Assembly (NCBI RefSeq): GCF_014472395.1
Contig: NZ_JACSZW010000002.1
Coordinates: 558,001-622,000 of the forward strand
Direction: 5' to 3'
DNA: 64,000 nucleotides
Source: Pedobacter sp. N36a
GTDB taxonomy: Bacteria; Bacteroidota; Bacteroidia; Sphingobacteriales; Sphingobacteriaceae
Part shown: in pieces, positions 9,203 to 17,908 of the stretch
How positions within the stretch are numbered: the first letter of the stretch is position 1
How the letters are laid out: each line of letters begins with the position of its first letter
Position numbers and translations under genes: made by a program
Notes under the pieces: model-generated
The model's input: only the letters and a program-made list of their open reading frames with translations
What the model was told of the DNA's origin: nothing
Databases searched by the model: none

Positions 9203-9741
9203 AGGAGGGCGCTTAAGTGATTTAATTCCTTAAATGTTGACACCCGGCTCTCGCTATAGTCCTACTCATAATCCACACTTTAGCAACAGATTTGTCTGAT
9301 TTTGTTGGGAAATTTTAGATTTTGACCATTGGATCATCAGATCAAATCCAACTGCTTTTTTTGTTGAAACTAATCAGATTGCATTTAAAATATATTTTGT
9401 TTAAACTAAGCATAACACAGATTATATAAACAATATATAAGTTGTTTCAACATAATATCATCCACTATATTTATACCAATGATTTGTTTCGATGAAATAA
9501 TCTTCAGATCACTAGGATCGACATTTTTTTTATACATGTTTCTTAAAAACACAACCTATTATAGCTAATCATTTTAATTCTAATAGTAAATTCCGTCGAA
9601 TACGTTACGAAAGTAATAGAATAAAAAAAATGCAGCGAAACATAGCTGTAGAATAGTATTAAGCTTAGATTAAAACCTATTATACCCTAACCTTGTAAAC
9701 AAGGAAGGGAAGTTGTTTACAATTTATTATTATGAATTATC
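9203..9741. other. AT-rich intergenic region with inverted repeat
   Basis: About 540 bp with no convincing gene on either strand, clearly more AT-rich than the first 9 kb. The only ordered element is GTAAACAA (9695-9702) facing TTGTTTAC (9713-9720), an 8-bp perfect inverted repeat with a 10-bp spacer just before the barrel gene. It could be an operator or an mRNA hairpin. Confidence 0.5.
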
Positions 9742-12117
9742 TTGAAAATATTATACCTATTGTTTTATTTTATGATAGTATCTAACCTGGCATTCTCACA
9801 AAAGACTGATTCCTGTATAAGTGGAATTGTTAGGCACAAAGTGTCTAAGAAAATTTTACCAGGTGCAATAGTAACTATCGAAACTTTGGATGGAGTTCCT
9901 CTAGATAAAATGAAGACCGATACGATAGGAGTCTTCAAGAGTAAAAAAATTCAATTTGGCACTTATGTAATCAAGGTTGCATTTATTGGATTTAAAGATC
10001 AAACAGATACGATTATCCTGAAAAGTAATCAACAGGATATTAATATTGGTTTAGAAGAATCTGCCTACGGCTTAAATACAGTTAATATTACCGCTCAAAA
10101 AGAAACTCCATTTCTCACTTTTTCAAAAGGAAAAATTACGCTTAATGTACAAAATAGCTCACTTTCGGCAGGAAGTACGGCCTATGATGTGATTCTTAGA
10201 GCGCCAGGTATGTCGGAACAAAACGAAAGATTAAGTTTTAGAGCAAAAACGATTGCCGTTTTAATCAATGGCCGACCCTCAAATTTAACAGGAACAGATT
10301 TAAAAAACTACTTAAATGCCCTAACTTCAAACCAGATTGAAAAAGTCGAAATTATCCCAAATCCTTCAGCTAAATACGATAGTGATGGAGGGGTTGTAAT
10401 CAATATTATTTTAAAGAAAAATGATAAAAATGGTCTAAGTGGGTCTTTAGGTTTGACATTAGGATCTGGTAAGTTTTTTAAAGGGAATAAGGGCCTTAAC
10501 TTGAATTATGGAGAATCTAAGATGAACACTTATTTGTCGTATGATTTTATGCGGAGCAAAATGTATTACGAAGATTATAGTAAGTCTACTTTTAATAATA
10601 GTTCTAGTGTTATACAAAATGAATATGCTATTCGAAAACGGAATATACACACACTTAGAGTAGGTATTGATTATAATTTAAATTCCAGATTGAAAATTGG
10701 AGGCCAGTTCAGGACACTTATAAATAATGGCAATGGCGACAGGGATAACATTTCTGAAAATCTACAAAATAATCTATCTCTAAGCACTGCAAATGTAAAG
10801 ACAATTAGTGCATCAACACTTTCAAATCCTTATCTAAACAGCTTCTTAGAATTGACAATAGATTCCTTAGGAAAAAAATTGAATATCAACGTTGATGTTT
10901 TCCAGCAAAGTAAGATGTGGAATGATGAAATTAAAATTGTTGATAATTTATCAAAAATAGGAAAAATTAGAAGCACTCAGCCAACCAAAGTTTTCACACA
11001 GATATACAGCATTGACTATGTTCAGCCATTAGTGAACGGCAAATTAGAATCTGGTCTAAAACTACAGCAAACTATTAATAAAAATAATCCGGTGTGGGAG
11101 AACAACATAAATGAAGAATGGCAAATTGACCAAATCAGAACCTATCGGTTTCTTTTTAAAGAAAATATCTATTCCGCGTATTTAAATTGGAATACAACCT
11201 TATTAAATAAAGTTGATATGAACTTTGGTACTAGAATAGAAAATACCATTTTAGAAAGTAATCTCCTGTCTCAGGATCTAAAAAATAGACGGTCTTTCTT
11301 TTATCTATTTCCATCACTCGGCTTAGAATACGTATAATCTCAACAAAGCTCTCTTTCAGTAAATTATAGAAAAAATATTGATCGATTTGGTTTTGGCGTA
11401 ATTAATCCCTTTAAAAACTATGTTAACCCATATTTTTCTACTATGGGTAATGCCAATTTAAGTCCGCAAATTAATCACGATATGGAACTGTTTTATAGCT
11501 ACAAAAAGGTATTTGTTTTTGGGGTAAGTTATACAAAAACAGTTGGAGTTATTGCACCAGTATTAATCCCCATGGGAACTAATCAGATTATTTCGACATA
11601 TGAAAATTTACCAGGTGCTAACCTGTTTTATATGTACGCTAATGTACCCTATCGATTTTTTAAGTGGTGGAGTGTAAATTTCAGTGGAGGATACGGATTT
11701 TATAATTATAACACTACCGAAAAACAAACACTTACATCGAATAAAACTTGGTCGTACTTAGGTCAACTGGATTTTAGTTTTAATTTTAATAATAATTTTA
11801 TGATAGAGTTAAGCACCTTTTCTAGAGGCCCTTATGCTTCAGGTATTAATCAAACAAAAGGTGTTTCTGTGATAAACGTCGGTGCTAAAAAATCTTTCTC
11901 TAATAATAAATTCGTTCTAAGTGCAAATGTAAGCGACGTCTTTAATTCTAATTCTACAAAGCAAACTACCAATTATAAAGGTGTATTTATTGATGCTAAA
12001 AACAAGGTTGAAAGCCGGTTTATTACTGTCGGATTGAATTATAGCTTTGGCGGAAAAAAGGAAAAGACAATTCATTTAAAAAATGATAAGGTTGAAGAAT
12101 ATGAAAAGCGTATGTAG
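9742..12117 (+). pseudogene. TonB-dependent-receptor-like outer membrane barrel gene with in-frame stop
   Basis: Two frames, 9742-11337 and 11443-12117, lie in the same register. Reading through the single TAA at 11335-11337 gives one continuous protein of about 790 residues, normal length for the CarboxypepD-reg plus outer-membrane-beta-barrel family. The first part has a signal peptide (LLFYFMIVSNLAFSQ), a carboxypeptidase-like regulatory domain (about 25-110) and a plug with SAKYDSDGGVVINIILKK (about 208-225). The second part is barrel strands ending in a typical aromatic C-terminal strand (FITVGLNYSFGGKK). The initiation codon is TTG (9742); an ATG at 9732 is out of frame. Codons after the stop remain undamaged, so the mutation is recent or a sequencing error. 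It heads the putative peptide cluster and would be its outer membrane transporter. Confidence 0.8.
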
Positions 12118-12151
12118 TAGTGTTTGAATTTAATTTATATATAATAGAAAC

Positions 12152-13024
12152 ATGGTAAAAATAACAAGTATTATGGTATTAGCACTTATTGGGCTATATA
12201 ATCAAACAAATGCCCAAAAATTTGATGGAAAAAGCAACTCTTTGCTCTGGAAAGTATCGAAAAATGGAATAAACGGCAGCTCATATATTGCATTTACTAT
12301 GGCCGATTTATGTGAAACCAGCCCAAGCTTATTAGGGAAAATGACTAAACTGGCTGATAAACTGGATACTTACTATACAGAAACGGATCAAACAACAAAT
12401 GAAGTAATGGAGAAAATATTAAAAATAGAAAATTCTGACGAATCGTTAAGGAATATTTTACCAGCAAAGTATTATCTGAAAACCAAATTAAAATTAGGAG
12501 ATACTTATGATGAGAAGAAAATCAATCATTATCACCCTGCTGTAATTTATAACTGGTTGGCACGTCGCATCACACCAGAGTGCAATAATGTTAATCTAAC
12601 ACAGCAAATATTTTTGGCATATGCCGAACAACATGCATATCCAACAAAAGGATTAACCCGCTTTGAAGAACTATTTAATATTTCGAAAAAATCCGGAACA
12701 GCTTATTACATTTCAGAAATTAAAAATATCATTGATAACGAAGATCAAATAAAACAGGATGTCCAAATAAAGGCTGCGCTTTATTTGAAGGAAAATTTGC
12801 ATGAACTCGAAAAATTGTATAACAAAAGCAGTTACTTAAATCTGAAACCTGCAGCCGTGTCAGGATTTGAAAATAGAATTCGCCTACTGACTGAGCGTTT
12901 GGACAAGGCATTTAAAACAGGGAATATAATTGTTACTGTTAATCTAAATAGTGTAATGTATCCAAACAACAATATTTTTGATGAATTAAGGAAAATGGGT
13001 TATTTACTTAGCCCGGTTTTTTAA
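12152..13024 (+). CDS. TraB/GumN family protein with degenerate active-site motifs
   Basis: A 290-residue secreted protein: signal peptide MVKITSIMVLALIGLYNQTNA-type (about 1-22), then NSLLWKVSKNGINGSSYIAF, the family's opening strand. In active TraB/GumN proteins this is followed by GTxH. Here the position reads AFTMADLC, with no Gly-Thr or His. The C-terminal GAxHL-like strand is also changed (VTVNLNSVMYPNNNIFDELRKMG). The general fold text, including the closing MGYLLSPV, is kept. It therefore looks like a non-catalytic family member, perhaps a binding protein or immunity factor (inference). It lies 34 bp after the barrel gene and 110 bp before the peptide gene. Confidence 0.65.
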   Translation: MVKITSIMVLALIGLYNQTNAQKFDGKSNSLLWKVSKNGINGSSYIAFTMADLCETSPSLLGKMTKLADKLDTYYTETDQTTNEVMEKILKIENSDESLRNILPAKYYLKTKLKLGDTYDEKKINHYHPAVIYNWLARRITPECNNVNLTQQIFLAYAEQHAYPTKGLTRFEELFNISKKSGTAYYISEIKNIIDNEDQIKQDVQIKAALYLKENLHELEKLYNKSSYLNLKPAAVSGFENRIRLLTERLDKAFKTGNIIVTVNLNSVMYPNNNIFDELRKMGYLLSPVF

Positions 13025-13133
13025 CTAAAAAATTACCATCAATATGATGATATAAAAATATTCTAATGGCCAACAGAATGAAAGGGAAGCCTGAAAACCT
13101 TATAGAGTAGGGAATCAATTTAAAATTAAAAAC

Positions 13134-13277
13134 ATGAAAAATGTAAATTATGATTTGTTTTTGAACGCCATTTCGATGGAAGAATTAGAACCAAGATTAG
13201 AGTTAGCTGTCTTAAAAAGGACCACCATTACGGTTAGGGGTTTTGGTTGTGAAGTGTCTTGTACATTCGAAACGTAA
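13134..13277 (+). CDS. Putative ribosomal peptide precursor (47 aa)
   Basis: The small gene starts at ATG 13134 and has 47 codons. The N-terminal part is acidic and leader-like (MKNVNYDLFLNAISMEELEP...), containing the kind of amphipathic LFLNAISMEELE helix that RRE domains bind. The C-terminal part (about 29-47) has two Cys (39, 43), four Thr (30, 31, 33, 44; also 47), one Ser and two Gly: RTTITVRGFGCEVSCTFET. It has no signal peptide. It lies just before a hairpin terminator and genes for a PqqD-like/M50 protein and an acyltransferase. No double-glycine cleavage site is seen. The call rests on composition and context; I do not recognise the family. Confidence 0.6.
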   Translation: MKNVNYDLFLNAISMEELEPRLELAVLKRTTITVRGFGCEVSCTFET

Positions 13278-13287
13278 ATTAATCTGG

Positions 13288-13312
13288 GAGCCATCTTTTA
13301 GATGGCTCTTTT
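13288..13312 (+). terminator. Terminator/attenuator between peptide gene and M50 gene
   Basis: GAGCCATCT (13288-13296) and AGATGGCTC (13300-13308) form a perfect 9-bp stem with a 3-nt loop, followed by TTTT. It sits 10 bp after the peptide stop and 20 bp before the M50 start. This arrangement usually keeps precursor mRNA more abundant than that of the processing enzymes. Confidence 0.8.
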
Positions 13313-13332
13313 AAATATTCTAATATATATAT

Positions 13333-14511
13333 ATGTTTTCATATACTCTCCATGCTGATTTAGATACTAATAGATATTTGCTGATAAGCGATGATAGTGC
13401 ATTTATTTTAAGCAAAGTACTCTATGATTTGTTGGATAAATACAACGAGAAGCAAAATATTCATGATGTGCAATTTTATTTGATGGAAAAATATAATGAG
13501 CCACAATATAACACTGAATTTATTAGAAAGGTCTTAGATACAGTTTCTAATAAATTAGATAAAGCTGATGGAGATAAAAAGATCTATGATTTTTTACATT
13601 ATAAATGTACAATAATTAAGGAGGGGGCATTAAAGTCTTTTTTTAAATATTCATCAGCACTTTTTGGAAAATATGTTTTTCTAATTCTAATGTTATTTTC
13701 ATTTTTTTCTACAATGTATTTTTTTATATATAATGACCTTTTAAGTATTAATTCCTTAGCCGTTGCCTCCCATGAGCATTTAACTTTTAGTAATGCGTTA
13801 CTTACATATTTTTTGTTTTTTGTTTTCATTTTTATTCATGAGTTAGGTCATGCAGGTGCTACCACTTATTTCAAATTACAACCAAAAGAGATTGGCCTTG
13901 GCTTTTACTTCATTTTCCCGGTACTCTATACCAACGTCTCTGAAATTTGGCAACTTAATAAGGCTAAGAGGAATATTGTTAATTTGGGCGGTATTTATTA
14001 TCAATCTTTAATTAACATGATACTTATTGGCCTTTTTTTTCTAAATGATACTGCTGGTTTGGTATTTAATCTTATCATAGCAAATACGTTAAGTATGTTG
14101 TTTTCCTTAAACCCGTTTTTTAAATATGATGGGTATTGGATACTCAGCGACTCTTTGAACATACCTAATTTGACAAGTAAAGCAAGAAGAATGATCATTC
14201 AATTTATTAAATCTCCTTTGATTTGTATTAAATCTCTACAGGAAAAAGGAGGTATAATATTAGTTTATTCACTATTCCAGTCTTTGTTTTGGCTATATGT
14301 TTATTTTGAGGTTTATCAGTATCTGAAAAATATTATACCACAACTTATCGAACACATCCATTCTGGATTTTGGGATATGGAACAAAAAATCATTTTTGAT
14401 TTTTTTATCAATACAACGATTATGTCGGTAGTGGTTTTCTTCATGTGGCTCCATATAATATCCATAATAAGATTTGTAAGGGATAATTTATTGAATAGAG
14501 TTTTTGTTTAA
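13333..14511 (+). CDS. M50 family membrane metalloprotease with N-terminal PqqD-like domain
   Basis: A 392-residue protein. Residues about 10-80 have the PqqD/RRE pattern (strand-turn-strand YLLISDDSAFILSKVLYDLL, then helix and a terminal helix before KL), the fold that binds leader peptides. About six membrane segments follow from residue 105. The zinc motif HELGH is at 169-173 and the second M50 motif NPFFKYDGYW at 260-269 supplies the third ligand Asp266. It resembles the putative peptide zinc metalloproteases of RiPP clusters (YydH-like), which cut within the membrane. It probably cleaves the leader of the peptide encoded just upstream or frees the product (inference). Strongly AT-rich codons match the island. 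Confidence 0.8.
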   Translation: MFSYTLHADLDTNRYLLISDDSAFILSKVLYDLLDKYNEKQNIHDVQFYLMEKYNEPQYNTEFIRKVLDTVSNKLDKADGDKKIYDFLHYKCTIIKEGALKSFFKYSSALFGKYVFLILMLFSFFSTMYFFIYNDLLSINSLAVASHEHLTFSNALLTYFLFFVFIFIHELGHAGATTYFKLQPKEIGLGFYFIFPVLYTNVSEIWQLNKAKRNIVNLGGIYYQSLINMILIGLFFLNDTAGLVFNLIIANTLSMLFSLNPFFKYDGYWILSDSLNIPNLTSKARRMIIQFIKSPLICIKSLQEKGGIILVYSLFQSLFWLYVYFEVYQYLKNIIPQLIEHIHSGFWDMEQKIIFDFFINTTIMSVVVFFMWLHIISIIRFVRDNLLNRVFV

Positions 14512-14528
14512 TCCTTTTCTCCTCCAAG

Positions 14529-15662
14529 ATGAATTTAGAAGAATACACGAAAGCATTGGAAAATTTAACAACCAAATCAGAAAATCTTACTATAAAAGTT
14601 AGTGAGATGTTAAGAAGAACTTTGTGTTTAACAAGTGCTAATTTGGGTAATTTTTTACCAAAAATATCAGGCGAACAGCATGAAAGAGTATTAAAAAACA
14701 TTCTTTTGAATAAAGACAAAAGTGTGCTTGATGGCAAATATAGAAGCATTTTAGAGCATGTTCACTACGAAAATAAGACTGGAAATATAACCAGCCTCTT
14801 ATTTAATGTTCCATCCATAATTTATACATTTCATATTGGATCTATGCAGTTAACAAATCATTTCTTGGCTTATAATAAGATCAAATATTCATTTATAGCA
14901 TCAAAGAAAACGCTTGATGAACACCTGGGTGATTTCTTGGAAATGGCTGAATTCCAAAAGCAAAATTATGGGGAATTGGAGTTGAGCTATATTGAAGCTG
15001 ACGAATCAACATCTTTGTTGAAAATGATTAGAGCGTTAAAAAACGGGAAACATTTGTTAATTTACATAGATGGTAATATTGGATCTGGGGAAAGAATTGC
15101 TGAAAAACGTAATATGTCAAATATTAATTTCTTTGATCGGCAAATTTCTGTTAGGTCTGGTGCGGCAATTTTATCTTACCTATGCGAAGTCCCTATGATT
15201 GGAGTTGTTAATTATAGAAATAAAAAACATGAAAATTGCATGTATTTTATTGATCCCGTTTTCCCCAAAAAAAAGGAACACCGTTTAGTAGAATGTAGAA
15301 GTTTAATGCAGTATGCATATTATAAATTTTCCGAAATCTTAAATAAGTTCCCCGATCAATGGGAATGTTGGATATATTTACATTTATGGGTAGATACTTC
15401 TAATTTTGAATATCAACCCACCGAAGCTTTTAGGGCTAGTTCGTATCAATTTAATAATGGTGATTTTGGTCTTTTTATGATTGATAGAAGTTGTTATCTT
15501 TTCTGTAAGAGAAACTATCAGTCTTTTTTCATTGACGAAAGCATTTACAACAGTCTAGTCCAATATACCAACGAACTAATTCCAGGAACCTTATTTCCAG
15601 AAGAAATTACGGACCAGTTTTTAAAGAGAGGTGTATTCAAAAATGTAAAAAATAGATTATGA
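14529..15662 (+). CDS. HtrB/LpxL-like acyltransferase with C-terminal PqqD/RRE-like extension
   Basis: A 377-residue protein starting 17 bp after the M50 gene. The central part (about 95-290) has lysophospholipid acyltransferase features. These are the histidine motif FHIGSMQ with H102 (HtrB proteins have HxxxWE), GKHLLIYIDGNIGSG (about 173-187) and FFDRQISVRSGAAILSYL, which corresponds to the family's FGR-VRSGAA-LA block. The last 65 residues (FGLFMIDRSCYLF...FFIDESIYNSLVQY...FLKRGVFKNV) are not part of LpxL and look like a small winged-helix PqqD-type domain. An acyltransferase with a leader-binding tail beside a peptide gene suggests fatty acylation of that peptide, with an acyl-ACP or phospholipid donor. 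Function is inferred. Confidence 0.65.
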   Translation: MNLEEYTKALENLTTKSENLTIKVSEMLRRTLCLTSANLGNFLPKISGEQHERVLKNILLNKDKSVLDGKYRSILEHVHYENKTGNITSLLFNVPSIIYTFHIGSMQLTNHFLAYNKIKYSFIASKKTLDEHLGDFLEMAEFQKQNYGELELSYIEADESTSLLKMIRALKNGKHLLIYIDGNIGSGERIAEKRNMSNINFFDRQISVRSGAAILSYLCEVPMIGVVNYRNKKHENCMYFIDPVFPKKKEHRLVECRSLMQYAYYKFSEILNKFPDQWECWIYLHLWVDTSNFEYQPTEAFRASSYQFNNGDFGLFMIDRSCYLFCKRNYQSFFIDESIYNSLVQYTNELIPGTLFPEEITDQFLKRGVFKNVKNRL

Positions 15663-15875
15663 GAAAAATCATTCTATTTGTTGTTCTTTTAATTTATAGT
15701 CTTCCAAATGTTGATGCTCAAGATATGCCATTCGGAATTACTGAGACTATCCAAAATCAACAACTATGATTGGCGTAATACGGGATAAAGATACCGAATC
15801 TGATGAGGTAACAGTTAAAGATGGTAAGATTAAAGTTCTTACAATTCAAGAAAACAAATTCAGCTTTACAAAATA
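15659..15875 (+). pseudogene. Secreted protein remnant with frameshift
   Basis: An ATG at 15659 overlapping the acyltransferase stop (ATGA) opens a 36-codon frame with a clean signal peptide (MRKIILFVVLLIYSL...VDAQ) and stops at 15769. Directly after, at 15766, another frame continues for 36 codons (MIGVIRDKDTESDEV...FSFTK) to 15875. This looks like one short secreted protein broken by a one-base shift, perhaps the N-terminal part of a DUF4369-like domain (weak). Alternatively these are two tiny independent frames. The ATGA coupling suggests it belonged to the operon. Confidence 0.4.
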
Positions 15876-15877
15876 GT

Positions 15878-16267
15878 ATGAAAAAGAAAAGTGTGTTAAT
15901 TTTGTTTGTTATTTTATCCATCCTTACAATTTCAATGTATGCTCAGGAAAATTCCGCTTTGAAATTTGATGAGATATCTTTTGATTTTGGAAAGATAAAG
16001 CAAGGCATTCCAGTGAAGCATATATTTAAGTTCAAGAACACCGGTAAACAACCGGCAGTAATTAAGAATGTTACGACATCATGTGGATGTACGGTTCCTG
16101 AATATAGTCAGAAGCCTGTATTGCCAGATCAACTTGGAAAAGTTGTAATTACATACGATGCCAAAAGTCCATTACCTTTTAATAAAACCATAATTGTATC
16201 TCTTTCAACAGAAAAAGACCCAATCTTAATTCGTATCAAAGGTGAGGTTGTAAATAAAATAGAATGA
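15878..16267 (+). CDS. DUF1573 domain protein
   Basis: A 129-residue secreted protein from ATG 15878 (the open frame extends 19 codons upstream, but those precede the signal peptide MKKKSVLILFVILSILTISMYAQ). The mature part is the DUF1573 Ig-like fold: FDEISFDFGKIKQGIPVKHIF, FKNTGKQPAVIKNV and the TSCGCTVPE motif (cysteines near residues 69 and 71), then KVVITYDA. This family is common in Bacteroidota envelopes, with no defined biochemical role. It closes the island operon, 2 bp after the remnant above. A role as chaperone or surface partner for the peptide is speculation. Confidence 0.8.
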   Translation: MKKKSVLILFVILSILTISMYAQENSALKFDEISFDFGKIKQGIPVKHIFKFKNTGKQPAVIKNVTTSCGCTVPEYSQKPVLPDQLGKVVITYDAKSPLPFNKTIIVSLSTEKDPILIRIKGEVVNKIE

Positions 16268-16492
16268 TACGTGTTTGGACAGAAATGTGAAGCCACAAAT
16301 AGCGGGATAGTATTATTGAAAAATTAGTGCCAGGTAATCAAACGCTGATTGACAGCTTCGAGCGCAAATATGCCAATATCAAGGCCAAGCCCCGCAAGCT
16401 AATCTATCTGGTGTTTGTGAGGCAATTGATAAGGGGCTGTTTAGTGTTCGTGAAGCAATTGAGAAAAGCCCATACCAAACGCTAATAATCAA
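16268..16492 (+). other. Spacer with decayed open stretch
   Basis: 225 bp between the DUF1573 gene and the next remnant. A frame from about 16328 to 16485 reads LIDSFERKYANIKAKPRKL and then a basic tail rich in RQL and KQL. It has no plausible start and I do not recognise it; a transposase C-terminus is one possibility. No promoter or hairpin stands out. Confidence 0.3.
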
Positions 16493-16692
16493 ATGAAAAA
16501 TAAAAGAATAATAATATTTATAGCAGCATCTATTTTGCTGACTAGCTTTAAATCTGTTGCTCAGAATGTCGAAGGTGAATTTAAAGTAAAGGAATCTTCA
16601 ACAAAATAATGGGTGATTGATTCTGAAATAGGGACAGTATTTAAGGGATTTAACGACGCTAGATTCTTTGAAGACGGGGATGAATTATCCAA
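16493..16692 (+). pseudogene. Secreted protein gene broken by a nonsense codon and an IS3 junction
   Basis: ATG 16493 opens a signal peptide (RIIIFIAASILLTSF...VAQ) followed by NVEGEFKVKESSTK and a TAA at 16607-16609. The same frame then continues sensibly (WVIDSEIGTVFKGF...FFEDGDELSNT) up to about 16690, where IS3 coding sequence begins on the other strand. So the gene suffered a stop mutation as well as truncation by the insertion element. Family not recognised. Confidence 0.55.
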
Positions 16693-17295
16693 TACACTCC
16701 TAAATTCATTACAGGCATACTGAACCCCGCGATCAGAGTGAAAAATAAGCTCCTGGGTAATAGGCCTGTTTTTTTGAGCCATTTTAAATGCTGGTATTGT
16801 AGTATCTATGGCCTTCATTGTTGTGCTCAATGCCCAGCCGATCACTTTTCTGTCACCCAGATCTATAACGGTGGTCAAATAGAGCCAGCCCTGCTTTGTT
16901 TTAATGTAGGTGATGTCTGATACCCAAACTACTCCTAATGTTCCAGGCTTAAAATCACGGTCCAACTTAATTTCCGGTACTGGGAACTTATGATTGGAAT
17001 CGGTGGTGACTTTGAACTTTTTCTTCACGATACTTCTCAAATTGGCTCTTCTCATCATTCTGGCAACCCTTGGTCTGGACACTTTTATGTTCTTTTTATT
17101 AAGTTCTTCAGTGATCCGGGGACTTCCATATATTTTTTTACTATTTTCAAAAGCCTGAAGAATCTCGGTTTCAAGCATTTGATTTTCAATTTTTCTGCTT
17201 GAGGGAGCATTTTTCAACCAGGTGTAAAAACTACCCCGACTCACCTTCAATACTAAACACATTTTCCCAACAGGAAATAACGTACTGTGATTCAT
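16692..17295 (-). pseudogene. IS3 transposase orfB, 3'-truncated
   Basis: The frame reads to 16561, but only residues 1 to about 202 are transposase. They include the HTH_21 segment (KIYGSPRITEELNKKNIKVSRPRVARMMR) and the rve integrase core with the first catalytic Asp in WVSDITYIKT and the second in HSDRG. The third acidic residue (Glu of the DDE triad) lies in the missing C-terminus. The last about 43 residues of the open frame are the reverse strand of the broken secreted-protein gene. It overlaps the end of orfA, as expected for programmed frameshift expression. Confidence 0.85.
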
Positions 17296-17609
17296 TATGA
17301 ACCTGAATATTTGCTATCGTTCCTGGAGAAAATGCTGATGGCCTTTTTTAAGATATCGCGCTCCATTTGTGTTTCACGACGCTCTTTTTCCAATCGCGCT
17401 AACTTTTGTTCGGTTTCGGTTAGTATTACTTTCCCATTCCCTGGAAAACTAGTGCTCTGTTTATCTGAAAACTCCTTCCTCCAGCGATACAATAAAGAGA
17501 CTTTGATATCCAACTCTTTGGCTAGGGCTGTCAAATCGTTACGGCTATTACTCAGTTCAACACTCATCAGCTTGAACTCTTTGGGATACGCTTTTCTTTC
17601 TCGTGACAT
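17295..17609 (-). CDS. IS3 transposase orfA
   Basis: A 104-residue HTH_Tnp_1 protein: RKAYPKEFKLMSVELSNSR, LAKELDIKVSLLYRWRKEF and a C-terminal leucine-zipper-like helix (ETEQKLARLEKERRETQMERDILKKA). In IS3 elements OrfA binds the terminal repeats and is joined to OrfB by a -1 frameshift. This copy is intact, but its partner is truncated. Confidence 0.9.
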   Translation of the reverse strand: MSRERKAYPKEFKLMSVELSNSRNDLTALAKELDIKVSLLYRWRKEFSDKQSTSFPGNGKVILTETEQKLARLEKERRETQMERDILKKAISIFSRNDSKYSGS

Positions 17610-17908
17610 AATTTCTGTTAAGTTATGAATTCTCTTAACTTACTGTCTGTTCAAATGTAGCAACTCCACAGATCAAATATTCTATTGTTGATAATAAAGT
17701 TCTAAAATTGACATATATATAAACTATATTTACCCCATAATCAATATTTATACTTTAAATGATTCTTAAATTAAGAGAAATCATTAGTTTAGGCTAACAA
17801 AAATCTTAAGAGATTGAAATTCACTCATTATCTACGCAAGTCGTCATTTTAGATATAAATTCTTTTAAAGAAAACAAAGCAACCAGTAAGGTTTAATAAA
17901 TAAAATCC

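Larger units (their letters stand above)
16692..17650 (-). mobile_element. Truncated IS3-family insertion sequence
   Basis: It contains orfA and the 5' two-thirds of orfB on the minus strand. The left end is cut: orfB similarity stops at about 16692, before the third catalytic residue and the terminal repeat. The right end lies somewhere beyond orfA, near TACTGTCTGTTC (about 17640-17651), but without the left repeat the exact end cannot be fixed. The element can no longer transpose by itself. Confidence 0.75.

Noticed and set aside
9732..9785. ATG frame at the start of the barrel gene
   Set aside because: It is out of frame with the conserved protein and stops after 17 codons; the TTG at 9742 gives the signal peptide.
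13066..13110. 14-codon frame (MANRMKGKPENLIE) ahead of the peptide gene
   Set aside because: Too short, no leader/core character and no ribosome site that would single it out.
6674..17650. Idea that the island is flanked by tRNA-Lys att repeats
   Set aside because: I found no second copy of the tRNA 3' end downstream, and the intron plus terminator separate the tRNA from the island.
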